Part shown: positions 9,251 to 19,155 of the stretch, piece after piece
How the letters are laid out: each line of letters starts with the position of its first letter
Position numbering within the stretch: position 1 is the stretch's first letter
DNA from: Streptomyces sp. NRRL S-340
GTDB lineage: Bacteria > Actinomycetota > Actinomycetes > Streptomycetales > Streptomycetaceae
Assembly (NCBI RefSeq): GCF_000720185.1
Contig: NZ_JOIY01000003.1
Span: 163,702 to 227,701 of the forward strand
DNA length: 64,000 nt
Reading direction: 5' to 3'
Made by a program: the position numbers and the translations under genes
Notes under the pieces: model-generated
What the model was told of the DNA's origin: nothing
Database searches by the model: none
What the model saw: the letters and a program-made list of their open reading frames with translations, nothing else

Positions 9251-11428
9251 GTGTCCAGACCACCCTCCGCGACCGTCTTCGCCCCACGCCGGGCAGGTGT
9301 GCCCCTGCTCGCGCTCGGCGCCCTCCTCGCCTCCTCGCTCACCGTCGCGCTCGCGCCGGCCGCACACGCCGCCGGCACCCTCCTGTCCCAGGGAAGGACC
9401 GCCACCGCCTCCTCGCAGGAGGGAGCGGGCTACTCCGCCGCCGCGGCGGTGGACGGCGACCTCACCGGGACCCGGTGGGCCAGCCAGTGGAGCGACCAGC
9501 AGTGGCTCCAGGTCGACCTGGGCCAGGAGTCCAGCCTCGACCGTGTCGTCCTGACCTGGGAGAGCGCCTACGGCAAGGACTACGAGATCCAGGCGTCCGG
9601 CAACGGCACGGACTGGCACACCCTGAAGAAGGTGACCGGCGGCGACGGCGGCACCGACGACCTCGCCGTCTCCGGGACCGGCCGCTACGTCCGGATGCAG
9701 GGCCTGGCCCGCTCCGGCGGGTACGGGTACTCGCTGTGGGAGTTCCAGGTCTACGGCTTCGCGGGCGGCACCACACCGCCGCCGGCCACCGGCGCCGTGA
9801 AGGTCGAGGGCGCCCAGGGCGACTGGCGGCTGACCGTGGGCGGCCAGCCGTACACCGTCAAGGGAGTCACCTGGGGCCCGGCGATCTCCGACGCACCCGA
9901 GTACCTGGCGGACGTGAAGGCGATGGGTGCCAACACCATCCGCACCTGGGGCACCGACGGCTCCAGCAAGGGGCTGCTGGACGCCGCGGCGGCCGACGGC
10001 ATCCACGTGATCAACGGCTTCTGGCTCCAGCCGGGCGGCGGGCCCGGCGCCGGCGGCTGCGTCGACTACGTGACCGACACGACGTACAAGAACAGCATGC
10101 TCACCGAGTTCGCCAAGTGGGTGGACGCCTACAAGAGCCATCCGGCGACGCTGATGTGGAACGTCGGCAACGAGTCGGTCCTCGGTCTGCAGAACTGCTA
10201 CAGCGGCAGCCGGCTGGAGGCCGAGCGCAACGCCTACACCAGCTTCGTCAACGACGTGGCGAAGAAGATCCACAGCATCGACCCCGACCACCCGGTCACC
10301 TCCACCGACGCGTGGACCGGCGCCTGGCCCTACTACAAGCGCAACGCGCCCGACCTCGACCTGTACGCGATGAACTCCTACAGCAACGTGTGCAAGGTCC
10401 GCCAGGACTGGATCGACGGGGGGTACACCAAGCCGTACATCGTCACCGAGACCGGGCCGGCCGGTGAGTGGGAGGTGCCGGACGACGCCAACGGCCTCCC
10501 CGACGAGCCGACCGACGTGCAGAAGGCGGACGGCTACACGAAGGCGTGGAACTGCGTGACCGGACACCAGGGCGTCGCCCTGGGCGCCACCCTCTTCCAC
10601 TACGGCACCGAGCACGACTTCGGAGGCGTGTGGTTCAACCTCGTACCCGACGGGCTCAAGCGGCTGTCGTACTACGCCGTCAAGAAGGCGTACACCGGCT
10701 CGACGGCCGGTGACAACACGCCGCCGGTCATCAGCGGCATGACCGTCTCCCCCGCCCACTCCGCCCCGGCCGGCGGTGAGTTCACCGTGCACGCCGACGT
10801 CCGCGACCCCGACGGCGATCCGGTCACCTACAAGATCTACCTCAGCGGCAACTACGCGAACGGCGACAAGCGGCTCGTCGACGCGCAGTGGCGCTCCACG
10901 GGCAACGGCACCTTCGCCGTCACCGCACCGCAGAAACTCGGCGTGTGGAAGGTCTACATCCAGGCCGAGGACGGGCACGGCAACGCCGGCATCGAGACCA
11001 GGTCCGTCAGGGTCGTCGCCCCGCCGGTCGGCGGGACCGACCTCGCGCTGAACCGGCCGGTGACCGCCTCCTCCTTCCAGCAGTCCTACGGCGACTGCCC
11101 CTGCACCCCGGCGATGGCCGTCGACGGGAACACCGGCACCCGCTGGGCCAGCGACTGGAGCGACCCCCAGTGGATCCAGGTCGACCTCGGCGCGTCCAAG
11201 GCCCTGCACACGCTCCAGCTCGTCTGGGACCCCGCCTACGCCAAGTCCTACGAGGTACAGGTGTCCGACGACGGCAGTACCTGGCGCCCGGTGCACACCA
11301 CCACCGCGGGTGACGGTGACGTCGACACCTTCGGCGTGTCGGCCACCGCCCGCTACGTGCGCCTCCAGCTGACGGCGCGCGGCACGAGCTGGGGCTACTC
11401 CCTCCATGAGCTGGGGATCTACGGCTGA
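9251..11428 (+). CDS. Secreted glycosidase: discoidin, clan GH-A barrel, Ig-like, discoidin
   Basis: 725 residues from a GTG with an AGGAG site seven bases upstream. Order: signal peptide ending APAAHA (about 40); F5/8 type C domain (45-175); a TIM barrel (about 185-490) with NTIRTWGTDG, WNVGNES and VTETGPAGEW; an Ig-like linker (PPVISGMTVSPAH onward); and a second F5/8 type C domain at the C-terminus. The Glu residues of WNVGNES and VTETG fit the acid/base and nucleophile of clan GH-A retaining enzymes (GH2/GH5/GH72-like). The exact family and substrate are not decided by reading. Its position next to a GH55-like protein and a beta-glucoside importer suggests a beta-glucan or related polysaccharide. 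Confidence 0.75.
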   Translation: MSRPPSATVFAPRRAGVPLLALGALLASSLTVALAPAAHAAGTLLSQGRTATASSQEGAGYSAAAAVDGDLTGTRWASQWSDQQWLQVDLGQESSLDRVVLTWESAYGKDYEIQASGNGTDWHTLKKVTGGDGGTDDLAVSGTGRYVRMQGLARSGGYGYSLWEFQVYGFAGGTTPPPATGAVKVEGAQGDWRLTVGGQPYTVKGVTWGPAISDAPEYLADVKAMGANTIRTWGTDGSSKGLLDAAAADGIHVINGFWLQPGGGPGAGGCVDYVTDTTYKNSMLTEFAKWVDAYKSHPATLMWNVGNESVLGLQNCYSGSRLEAERNAYTSFVNDVAKKIHSIDPDHPVTSTDAWTGAWPYYKRNAPDLDLYAMNSYSNVCKVRQDWIDGGYTKPYIVTETGPAGEWEVPDDANGLPDEPTDVQKADGYTKAWNCVTGHQGVALGATLFHYGTEHDFGGVWFNLVPDGLKRLSYYAVKKAYTGSTAGDNTPPVISGMTVSPAHSAPAGGEFTVHADVRDPDGDPVTYKIYLSGNYANGDKRLVDAQWRSTGNGTFAVTAPQKLGVWKVYIQAEDGHGNAGIETRSVRVVAPPVGGTDLALNRPVTASSFQQSYGDCPCTPAMAVDGNTGTRWASDWSDPQWIQVDLGASKALHTLQLVWDPAYAKSYEVQVSDDGSTWRPVHTTTAGDGDVDTFGVSATARYVRLQLTARGTSWGYSLHELGIYG

Positions 11429-11627
11429 CCGCTGTGCCCCGGACGCCGGTGGCGGGGTCCGGCCGGCACCGTGTCCCGCCACCCCGCACCGATCGCACCA
11501 CCCGCGCGACACGTTCGGCAGGTCCGGCACGTGCGACACCTGCGACACCTGCGACACGCATGTGTGGCACATGTGACCCGCGTGCGTGCGCGCGGGCCCT
11601 CTTCCCACCCCACGGGCAGGAGACCCC

Positions 11628-12722
11628 ATGAGATCGAGCCCGAAACGGCTTCCCGCACTGCTCCTCGGCACCGCGCTCCTCGCCAGTGCCCTGGGCGCCG
11701 GCACCATCGCCTCCGCCTCCGCCTCCGGGGACGGCGGGCGCGAGGTGCCCGTCGCGGCAGCCGTCGCCCACGCCGGGCACCCGGTGGCGGCGTCCACCCG
11801 GACGTCCGCCGACGACCCGGACGGCGACGGCTACATACCGGCCCCTGTGCCCGTCACCGGCGTCACACCGTCGTCGGCCGACCCGCCCCACCGCTACTTC
11901 CACGAGTTCCAGGCCAACTGCTCGGTCACCCACACCGCTCCCGACGACCCGGTCGTCTACCCGGGCCAGCCCGGCAGGTCGCACGACCACACCTTCATGG
12001 GCAACACCTCGACCGACGCCTACAGCACCACGGCCTCCCTCGACGGCGGCGCCACCACCTGCAAGGCGCCCGGTGACGCCTCGGGTTACTGGATGCCATC
12101 GCTGTTCAAGGGCGACCGGAAGATCCTGCCCGTCGGACCGCAGACGATCTACTACAAGTCCGGTGTCACCGACTACACCAGTGTGCGGCCCTTCCCCAAG
12201 GGGCTGCGGTTCGTCGTGGGCGGCCCGATGCAGAGCGCGGACGAGTTCCGCCACCACCCGGGCTTCGTCGAGGGCTGGGAGTGCGGTGACAGCTACTTCA
12301 ACGTCGACTTCCCGGCGAGCTGCCCCGACCGGGCCGACGTCCAGCTCAACATCCGTTTCCAGGCTCCCAGTTGCTGGGACGGCAAGTACCTCGACACACC
12401 TGACCACATGAGCCACATGGCCTACCCGGTCGTCAGACCCGGCACCAACGACAACGTGTGTCCCGCCGGTCACCCGGTGGCGGTGCCGATGATCGAGTTC
12501 AAGATGGCGTTCCCGGTCAACGGTGACATGAGCCAGGTGCGCCTGGCCAGCGGCCGCGGCTACTCCTTCCACTACGACTTCTTCGACGCCTGGGACGACG
12601 CCACGCTCAAGGCGCTGGTCGGCCACTGCGTCGTGGGCGGCCTGCAGTGCGATGCCCGCGGCTACGACCAGACGCACCCGGAGGCGGGTGCCGCCCTCGA
12701 CGAGAACTACCGGCTGCCCTGA
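11628..12722 (+). CDS. Secreted DUF1996 domain protein
   Basis: 364 residues with an Ala-rich signal peptide (to about residue 30) and a low-complexity linker. The body matches the DUF1996 pattern: YFHEFQANCSVTH, RSHDHTFMGN, a central WMPSLF segment and VGGPMQSADEF. This domain occurs in secreted fungal and Streptomyces proteins, often fused to carbohydrate-binding modules or found beside glycosidases, but its activity is unknown. The HDH cluster and conserved cysteines could bind metal (inference). The ATG at 11628 has a CAGGAG site. About 100 bases upstream is a short tandem GCGACACCT repeat (11533-11550) with no clear role. It lies third in the same-strand run of secreted glucan-locus genes. 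Confidence 0.85.
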   Translation: MRSSPKRLPALLLGTALLASALGAGTIASASASGDGGREVPVAAAVAHAGHPVAASTRTSADDPDGDGYIPAPVPVTGVTPSSADPPHRYFHEFQANCSVTHTAPDDPVVYPGQPGRSHDHTFMGNTSTDAYSTTASLDGGATTCKAPGDASGYWMPSLFKGDRKILPVGPQTIYYKSGVTDYTSVRPFPKGLRFVVGGPMQSADEFRHHPGFVEGWECGDSYFNVDFPASCPDRADVQLNIRFQAPSCWDGKYLDTPDHMSHMAYPVVRPGTNDNVCPAGHPVAVPMIEFKMAFPVNGDMSQVRLASGRGYSFHYDFFDAWDDATLKALVGHCVVGGLQCDARGYDQTHPEAGAALDENYRLP

Positions 12723-12839
12723 GCGCCGGCCCGGTCCTCGCGGCCCGGCCGGGTTCCGCGCGCCACGTGCGGGGCCCGGCCGGGCCCTCTGCCTGCTCCC
12801 GCCGAGGGGGACGGCCGCCCCAGCACACCGAGGGGTGAG

Positions 12840-13624
12840 ATGAGCGACGACAGGGGCACGGGCCCGGGCGACGGCATGAACGGCGACGTGGACGGCGACA
12901 TGATCGACCGGCTCGACGGCAAGCTGAGCCCGGCGCGGAAGGTACGGCTGCTCACCGGCGCCACGACGTGGCGCACGGCCGCGGAACCCGGCATCGGGCT
13001 GCGGCAGATGGTCTGCTCCGACGGGCCGGCGGGCATGCGCGGGGAGAGCGGGGACGAACGGCGGACCTCCGCCCTGCTGCCCTCGGCCTCGGCCCTCGGT
13101 GCGCTGTGGGACGAGGAACTACTGACGGAACTGGGCACACTGCTCGCCGCCGGGGCCGTCCGCAAGGGGGTGGACGTGGTGCTCGCCCCGACGCTCGACC
13201 TGCCCCGCAGCCCGCTGGGCGGGCGGCACTTCGAGTGCTTCTCGGAGAACCCGGAGCCGGCCTGGCGCACCGGCGCCGCGCTGATCAGGGGCATCAAGGC
13301 GCGGGGCGTGGCGCGTTCACGGTGCGGGTCGGGCTGCGCAACACCGGGCGGCGCACCGGCCGGGAGGTCGTCCAGGTCTACCTGGCACGTCCGGGATCGG
13401 TCGTGGAGCGGCCGGAGCGCCGGTTCGCCGGGTACGCCGCGGTCCGCGCCGAGGCGGGCGGGACGGTGGCGGCGGACGTGGTCGTACCGGCCAGGGCCCT
13501 GCGGTACCGGTCCGAGGCGGACCGTGCCTGGCGCACGGAGCCGGGGACGTACCGCCTCATGGTCGGGCGCTCGGCCGGAGACCTGCGGTGGGAGGGCCCG
13601 CTGACGGTCACCGGCGGGCCGTGA
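12840..13624 (+). pseudogene. GH3 beta-glucosidase remnant, internal deletion and frameshift
   Basis: The first part, in the frame of the ATG at 12840, is the N-terminus of a GH3 beta-glucosidase: KVRLLTGATTW, MVCSDGPAGMRGE, RHFECFSENPEPA, ALIRGIKARGV. At about 13305-13316 the sequence jumps, in another frame, to a GH3 C-terminal Fn3-like domain (VGLRNTGRRTGREVVQVYLA through YRLMVGRSAGDL, ending at 13624). Streptomyces GH3 enzymes of this type are usually around 800 residues. Here roughly 500 residues are missing, including the KHFVGND region and the SDW nucleophile. No active enzyme can be made. It could be a genuine deletion or an assembly collapse at this point. Confidence 0.85.
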
Positions 13625-13661
13625 GGCGGGGTTGACTTGCCGCCGGGCCGCCGGGCCGTGC

Positions 13662-13712
13662 GGCACCGGGCGCCGTCCGGCGGACGTGGTCCGGCGGGCG
13701 GGGCCCGGTGCC
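13662..13712. terminator. Bidirectional hairpin between convergent genes
   Basis: GGCACCGGGC (13662-13671) pairs perfectly with GCCCGGTGCC (13703-13712), and the enclosed 31 bases hold further self-complementary sequence. It lies between the 3' ends of the GH3 remnant and the GH1 gene. No U-tract is present, as is usual for Streptomyces terminators. Confidence 0.6.
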
Positions 13713-13723
13713 TGCGGTGCGGG

Positions 13724-15085
<1,362 letters not shown>

Positions 15086-15112
15086 GGAGAACCTTTCGGA
15101 GGAAGCGGGGCG

Positions 15113-15994
15113 CTATTTGACCGCGCCGGCGGTGAGTCCGGTGACGAGGTAGCGCTGGAGGAGGAGGAATCCGGCGACCACGGGGACGCTGACGACGAGC
15201 GAGGCGGCCATGATCTGGTTCCAGTAGACGTCGTTGAGGGTGGAGTAGCCCTGCAGGCCCACGGCGAGGGTGCGGGTGGCGTCGTTGGTCATGACGGAGG
15301 CGAACAGCACTTCGCCCCACGCGGTCATGAAGGCGTAGACGGCGACGGCGACGATGCCCGGTGTCGCGGCCGGTACGACGACGCGCAGCAGCGCGCGCAG
15401 TGGTCCGCAGCCGTCGACGAGGGCCGCCTCGTCCAGGTCGCGTGGCACCGAGTCGAAGTAGCCGATGAGCATCCAGATGGAGAAGGGCAGGGTGAAGGTG
15501 AGATAGGTGAGGATGAGGCCGCCCCGGGAGCCGAACAGGGCGATGCCGGTGGCGTTGCCGATGTTGACGTAGAGGAGGAAGAGCGGGAGGAGGAAGAGGA
15601 TGCCCGGGAACATCTGGGTGGACAGCACCGTCACGGTGAAGACACGTCTGCCGCGGAAGGAGTAGCGGCTGACCGCGTAGGCGGCGAAGACCGCGATCAC
15701 CACCGAGCCGGCGGTCGCCGCACCGGCCACGATCAGCGAGTTCAGGAAGTACTTCGCGAGCGGGATCGTGGACCAGATGTCGATGTACGGGCGGACGGTG
15801 AGTCCGCTGGGCAGCCAGCGGAACTTCCCCGAGACGTCCTGCAGCGGCTTGAGCGAGCTGGACACCATCACGTAGACGGGCACCAGGACGAACCCGCCGA
15901 GCAGGGTGAGGAAGATCCGCCGGGTCCACAGGAAGGAGCGCGGCGGGGCCATCGGCGAACGGGCCGGCCGGGGCGCCCGGAGGGTGTCAGACAT
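15113..15994 (-). CDS. Carbohydrate ABC permease, MalG/CebG type
   Basis: 293 residues with six predicted helices. The first begins RRIFLTLLGGFVLVPVYVMV, and MalG-like segments follow: SSSLKPLQ, LPLFLLYVNIGNATG, and an EAA-type loop DLDEAALVDGCGPLRALLRV. It forms the transmembrane channel of a CUT1-type importer with the permease encoded immediately upstream. Its ATG overlaps that gene's stop by eight bases. No ATP-binding subunit is in the operon, as expected for Streptomyces systems that share the housekeeping ATPase MsiK. Confidence 0.93.
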   Translation of the reverse strand: MSDTLRAPRPARSPMAPPRSFLWTRRIFLTLLGGFVLVPVYVMVSSSLKPLQDVSGKFRWLPSGLTVRPYIDIWSTIPLAKYFLNSLIVAGAATAGSVVIAVFAAYAVSRYSFRGRRVFTVTVLSTQMFPGILFLLPLFLLYVNIGNATGIALFGSRGGLILTYLTFTLPFSIWMLIGYFDSVPRDLDEAALVDGCGPLRALLRVVVPAATPGIVAVAVYAFMTAWGEVLFASVMTNDATRTLAVGLQGYSTLNDVYWNQIMAASLVVSVPVVAGFLLLQRYLVTGLTAGAVK

Positions 15995-16997
15995 CGGCCG
16001 TCTTCCTTCCTCGGGAGGTCAGCAGCAGGTAGACGCCCGTCACCACCAGCAGGAACAGCAGGAGCAGGACGGACATGGCCGATCCGGTGCCGAAGTTCCA
16101 GGTGACGAAGGACGACTGGTAGATGTGGACCGAGACGAGGTCGGCGGCCTCGGGCGCCGACTTGCCGAACAGCACGTACGGTGTGTTGAAGTCGTTGAAG
16201 GTCCACAGGAACAGCACCAGGACCAGCACCTGGTTGACCGGCCGCAGGGACGGCAGGGTGATGCGGCGGATCTGCTGCCACAGTCCGGCACCGTCCAGGG
16301 CGGCCGCCTCGTACAGCTCCTTGGGGATGTTCTGCAGTCCGGCCATGACGATGAGGAAGGCGAACGGCCATCCCTTCCACACGGAGACGGTCAGCAGGGC
16401 GTAGAAGCTGTTGTCGCCGATGAGCCAGAAGGACGGCTTGCCGGTGAGGTGGAGCTGGTCGTGCAGGAGGTGGTTCACCAGGCCGTTGTCGTGCTGGAAC
16501 ATGAAGGCCCAGGTGATGACGGCGGCGTAGACGGGCAGCGCGTAGGGGATGAGGAAGACGGTGCGCAGCAGGCCGCGCCCGCGGAAGGTGTCCTGCATGA
16601 GGACGGCGGCCGCGGTGCCGACCGCCCAGCACAGGGCGACGGACAGGAGGGTGAAGCCGACGGTGACGAGGAAGGAGTGCAGCAGTGCTTCGCCGACCGG
16701 GCCGTCGACGTCCACCGACAGCTTGTAGTTGCCGAGGCCGGACCAGGGCGCGGTGCCCCAGTCGCGGATGTAGAACTGGGTGAGTTCCTTGAAGCTCATC
16801 ACGGCGCCGATGACCATCGGCACCAGGTGGACGAGGAGTTCGAGGATCAGCGCGGGCAGCAGTAGCAGGTAGGGCAGGGCGATGCGCTTGATCCGCCCGG
16901 TGCGGCGCGGGCCGTGCGCCGCACCGGGCGGAGCCTCGTGCGCCGGCCGTGTGCCCGTCTCGGGGACAGTGGTCGTCATGAGGGTGTCCGTGCTCAC
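15987..16997 (-). CDS. Carbohydrate ABC permease, MalF/CebF type
   Basis: 336 residues. After a cytoplasmic Pro/Arg-rich tail it has six helices, starting IALPYLLLLPALILELLVHL. A MalF-type EAA loop occurs as LYEAAALDGAGLWQQIRRIT. It is the partner of the MalG-type permease. The GTG at 16997 overlaps the substrate-binding protein's stop (GTGA), which suggests coupling; an in-frame ATG at 16979 is an alternative because neither start has a strong ribosome site. Very long open readings across this gene in other frames are shadows of high-GC coding. Confidence 0.9.
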   Translation of the reverse strand: MSTDTLMTTTVPETGTRPAHEAPPGAAHGPRRTGRIKRIALPYLLLLPALILELLVHLVPMVIGAVMSFKELTQFYIRDWGTAPWSGLGNYKLSVDVDGPVGEALLHSFLVTVGFTLLSVALCWAVGTAAAVLMQDTFRGRGLLRTVFLIPYALPVYAAVITWAFMFQHDNGLVNHLLHDQLHLTGKPSFWLIGDNSFYALLTVSVWKGWPFAFLIVMAGLQNIPKELYEAAALDGAGLWQQIRRITLPSLRPVNQVLVLVLFLWTFNDFNTPYVLFGKSAPEAADLVSVHIYQSSFVTWNFGTGSAMSVLLLLFLLVVTGVYLLLTSRGRKTADV

Positions 16998-18310
16998 TTC
17001 GCCGGCATCTGCTGCTGGGCCTTCTGGAGCTTGGCCTTCACCGACTCGGTGGTCACCGGGCGGCCGTCGGCCGCGTCCGCGAACAGTTCCTTGACGGCCG
17101 TGCCGACGGCCGTCTCGAACTGGGACTCGTCGGCCACCTGGGGCAGCGCGGCGGCGCTCGTGGCGAGGGTGCGGCGGAGCACCGCGGTGCCCTGGGAGTT
17201 GAACGCCGGGTCCGCCTGGGCGGACTTGACCGGCGGGATGGAGCCGTAGGCCGTGTTGAGGATCTTCTGCTCCTCGTCGCTCGTCATGAACTTCACGAAC
17301 TGTGCGGCGCCGTCGAGGTTGTGGGTGTTCTTGAAGACGGCCAGGTTGATGCCGGCCACCATCGAGTTGACCTGCGTTCCCGTGCCCGGAGCACCCGACT
17401 GCACGGGTGCGGGGGCGACAGCCCACTGGGAGTCCTTCATGCCCAGCGACTTGAAGGTGGCGGAGGCGGTCTGCCACAGCACCATCGCCGTCCTGCCCTT
17501 GGCGAAGTCGCTCAGCGACTGGTTCTGCGCGTACTCGGCGTTGCCGGCGGGAATGACCTTGTCCTTCGCCATCAGGTCGACGTACTGCTTGACGGCCGCG
17601 ACCGCTCCGTCGCCGGTGAAGTCGGGCTTGCCGTCGGCGGTGAAGAAGTCGGCGCCGTGCTGTTTGGCGAGCACGAAGACCTGGTGGATGTTCTCCGAGA
17701 GGCTGGACCCCTCGGCCCCGATGACCTGCTTGCCCTGGGCCTGGATCTTCTTCCCGTCGGCGGTCAGTTCGGCCCAGGTGGCCGGCGGCTCGGTGATCCC
17801 GGCGTCCGCGAAGATCTTCTTGTTGTAGTAGAGGGCGTACGACATCGAGTACAGCGGGACGGCCGCCGGGTCCTTGCCCGGGACCCCGGTCGAACCGAGG
17901 GCGGAGTCCACGAAGCGGTCCTTGCCGCCGATCTTGGCGAAGTTGGCCGCGTCCCACGGCAGCAGCGCGCCGGTCGCCTGGAGGGAGGCGCTCCAGGTGT
18001 TGCCGATGTTGAGGACGTCGGGTCCCTGCCCGGAGGTGGTCGCGGTCAGGATCCGGTTCAGCAGATCCGACCAGGGCACGACTTCCAGCTTCACCTTGAT
18101 GCCCGTCCGCTTCTCGAACTTGTCGAGTTCGGGCTGCAGGACCTTCTTGTCCACGGAGATGCCGGCACCCTGGTTGGAGGCCCAGTAGGTGAGCGTCTTG
18201 GGCGAGTCGTTGGACCCGCCGCCCGTGGACGAACCGCCTCCGCAGGCCGTGGCCGCGAGGGCGAGAGACAGGGTGACGGCGCCTACGGCCGCGGCTCGGA
18301 TGTTGCGCAT
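16994..18310 (-). CDS. Extracellular sugar-binding lipoprotein (ABC importer)
   Basis: 438 residues. The N-terminus MRNIRAAAVGAVTLSLALAA is followed by a lipobox ending TAC, making Cys23 the lipid-anchored residue, and then a GGGSSTGGGS linker. The body is an SBP_bac_1 fold: TLTYWASNQG, GPDVLNIGNTWSASLQ and YYNKKIFADAGI are typical of oligosaccharide binders. It captures the sugar outside the membrane and delivers it to the two permeases encoded downstream. A CAGGAG site precedes the ATG. The region upstream holds a LacI-like half-palindrome and an inverted repeat. It heads the operon ending with the GH1 gene. Confidence 0.93.
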   Translation of the reverse strand: MRNIRAAAVGAVTLSLALAATACGGGSSTGGGSNDSPKTLTYWASNQGAGISVDKKVLQPELDKFEKRTGIKVKLEVVPWSDLLNRILTATTSGQGPDVLNIGNTWSASLQATGALLPWDAANFAKIGGKDRFVDSALGSTGVPGKDPAAVPLYSMSYALYYNKKIFADAGITEPPATWAELTADGKKIQAQGKQVIGAEGSSLSENIHQVFVLAKQHGADFFTADGKPDFTGDGAVAAVKQYVDLMAKDKVIPAGNAEYAQNQSLSDFAKGRTAMVLWQTASATFKSLGMKDSQWAVAPAPVQSGAPGTGTQVNSMVAGINLAVFKNTHNLDGAAQFVKFMTSDEEQKILNTAYGSIPPVKSAQADPAFNSQGTAVLRRTLATSAAALPQVADESQFETAVGTAVKELFADAADGRPVTTESVKAKLQKAQQQMPAK

Positions 18311-18364
18311 GGCTCCTGGTGTCCCTTTCCGGGAGTTGACAGCCGTGGACCACCTCGAAAACGC

Positions 18365-18378
18365 CGGGAGCGTTCGAC
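18365..18378. promoter_or_regulatory. LacI-like operator before the binding-protein gene
   Basis: The stretch CGGGAGCGTTCGAC shares the GAGCG core half of the perfect palindrome at 6844-6857 and of the site at 20252-20265. It lies 55-68 bases upstream of the importer operon. The other half-site is degenerate, so this is a moderate candidate for the LacI regulator encoded upstream. Confidence 0.4.
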
Positions 18379-18394
18379 TTCTGAAGGGGCGGGC

Positions 18395-18421
18395 GGCTTA
18401 ATTTAGAATGTGAGTTAAGCC
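18395..18421. promoter_or_regulatory. Inverted repeat upstream of the importer operon
   Basis: GGCTTAA (18395-18401) and TTAAGCC (18415-18421) are exact inverted repeats separated by 13 bp. The AT-rich arms stand out in this DNA. They lie about 85-110 bases before the binding-protein start, consistent with an activator or repressor site. Function unknown. Confidence 0.4.
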
Positions 18422-18754
18422 TCGCAAGAAGAAGGCGTCAAGAGGTTCGACCAGGGACCTTGCGCGACCGGCCGGCGAACCTGGGGACCAGGCGGCGGGG
18501 CACGGGGACTGCACGGTCCATGACCTGCGGCGCAAGAGCCCGGACGGCGTTTCGCAACAGTTGTGTTGCGACGCGTCGAGGGGCGGGCCGGGCCTCGACG
18601 GCGAGCCGGTGCTCGTCGGTCCGCCCGTGAGCCGATGCCGAGGATGCCGGCGACGATGTCGTGCGCTCCCGGCTCCGCAGCGGTGAACACCGTGAGGGGT
18701 GCGGCGAGTCGAATGCGCTCGACGCGGCGCGGCCCCGGTCAGGACAATGGGCGT

Positions 18755-19114
18755 ATGACCCTCCTTGTGCACACCTTCGTGTACGACGCCGACGGCGGCC
18801 ACCACTTCCTGGACGACCCGGAGCACGGCGACACCCTGGCGGGTTTCGAGAGCACCCGCGCCGGGCTGTGGGGGTCCGAGGCCTTCCGGAGCCTGGGATC
18901 CCGCTTCTTCCCTCGGCTCGACGGCGACAACCTCTGTGTGGAGCGGGAGGAGATCGACGACTTTCTGGCGGAGTGCGAGGCGATCCGTCCGCACCTCGCC
19001 CACCTCGCCGTACAGACGGGTCACGACACCGGCTACGTCACCAAGCGCTTCGACAACATCGTCGCCGCGGCGTTGCGCGCCAAGGCCGAAGGCGGCGGGA
19101 TCCTCGTCTGGTGA
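18755..19114 (+). CDS. Conserved hypothetical protein
   Basis: 119 residues beginning MTLLVHTFVYDADGGHHFL. It is acidic overall, with no signal peptide, membrane segment or catalytic motif I recognise; HHFLDDPEHGDT and EREEIDDFLAECEAI are its most distinctive parts. The frame and composition are those of a real gene. The ATG at 18755 is preferred because upstream in-frame sequence is low-complexity and lacks a ribosome site. It sits between the importer operon and its LacI regulator, on the opposite strand to both, so a role in the sugar system cannot be assumed. Confidence 0.75.
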   Translation: MTLLVHTFVYDADGGHHFLDDPEHGDTLAGFESTRAGLWGSEAFRSLGSRFFPRLDGDNLCVEREEIDDFLAECEAIRPHLAHLAVQTGHDTGYVTKRFDNIVAAALRAKAEGGGILVW

Positions 19115-19155
19115 CCACGGACCGGACGATCCGCGATCTCCGCCGGCGGTTCAGC

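Larger units (their letters stand above)
18311..18754. other. Divergent intergenic region of the sugar importer
   Basis: 444 bases between the binding-protein start and a plus-strand gene. It contains a LacI-like site (18365-18378), an inverted repeat (18395-18421) and otherwise no recognisable gene or RNA. For the plus gene a TCGACG hexamer 18 bp before GACAAT, itself ending about 8 bases before the ATG, could be a weak promoter. Confidence 0.5.

Noticed and set aside
11533..11559. Short tandem GCGACACCT repeat before the DUF1996 gene
   Set aside because: Fewer than three full copies; no palindrome or promoter feature.
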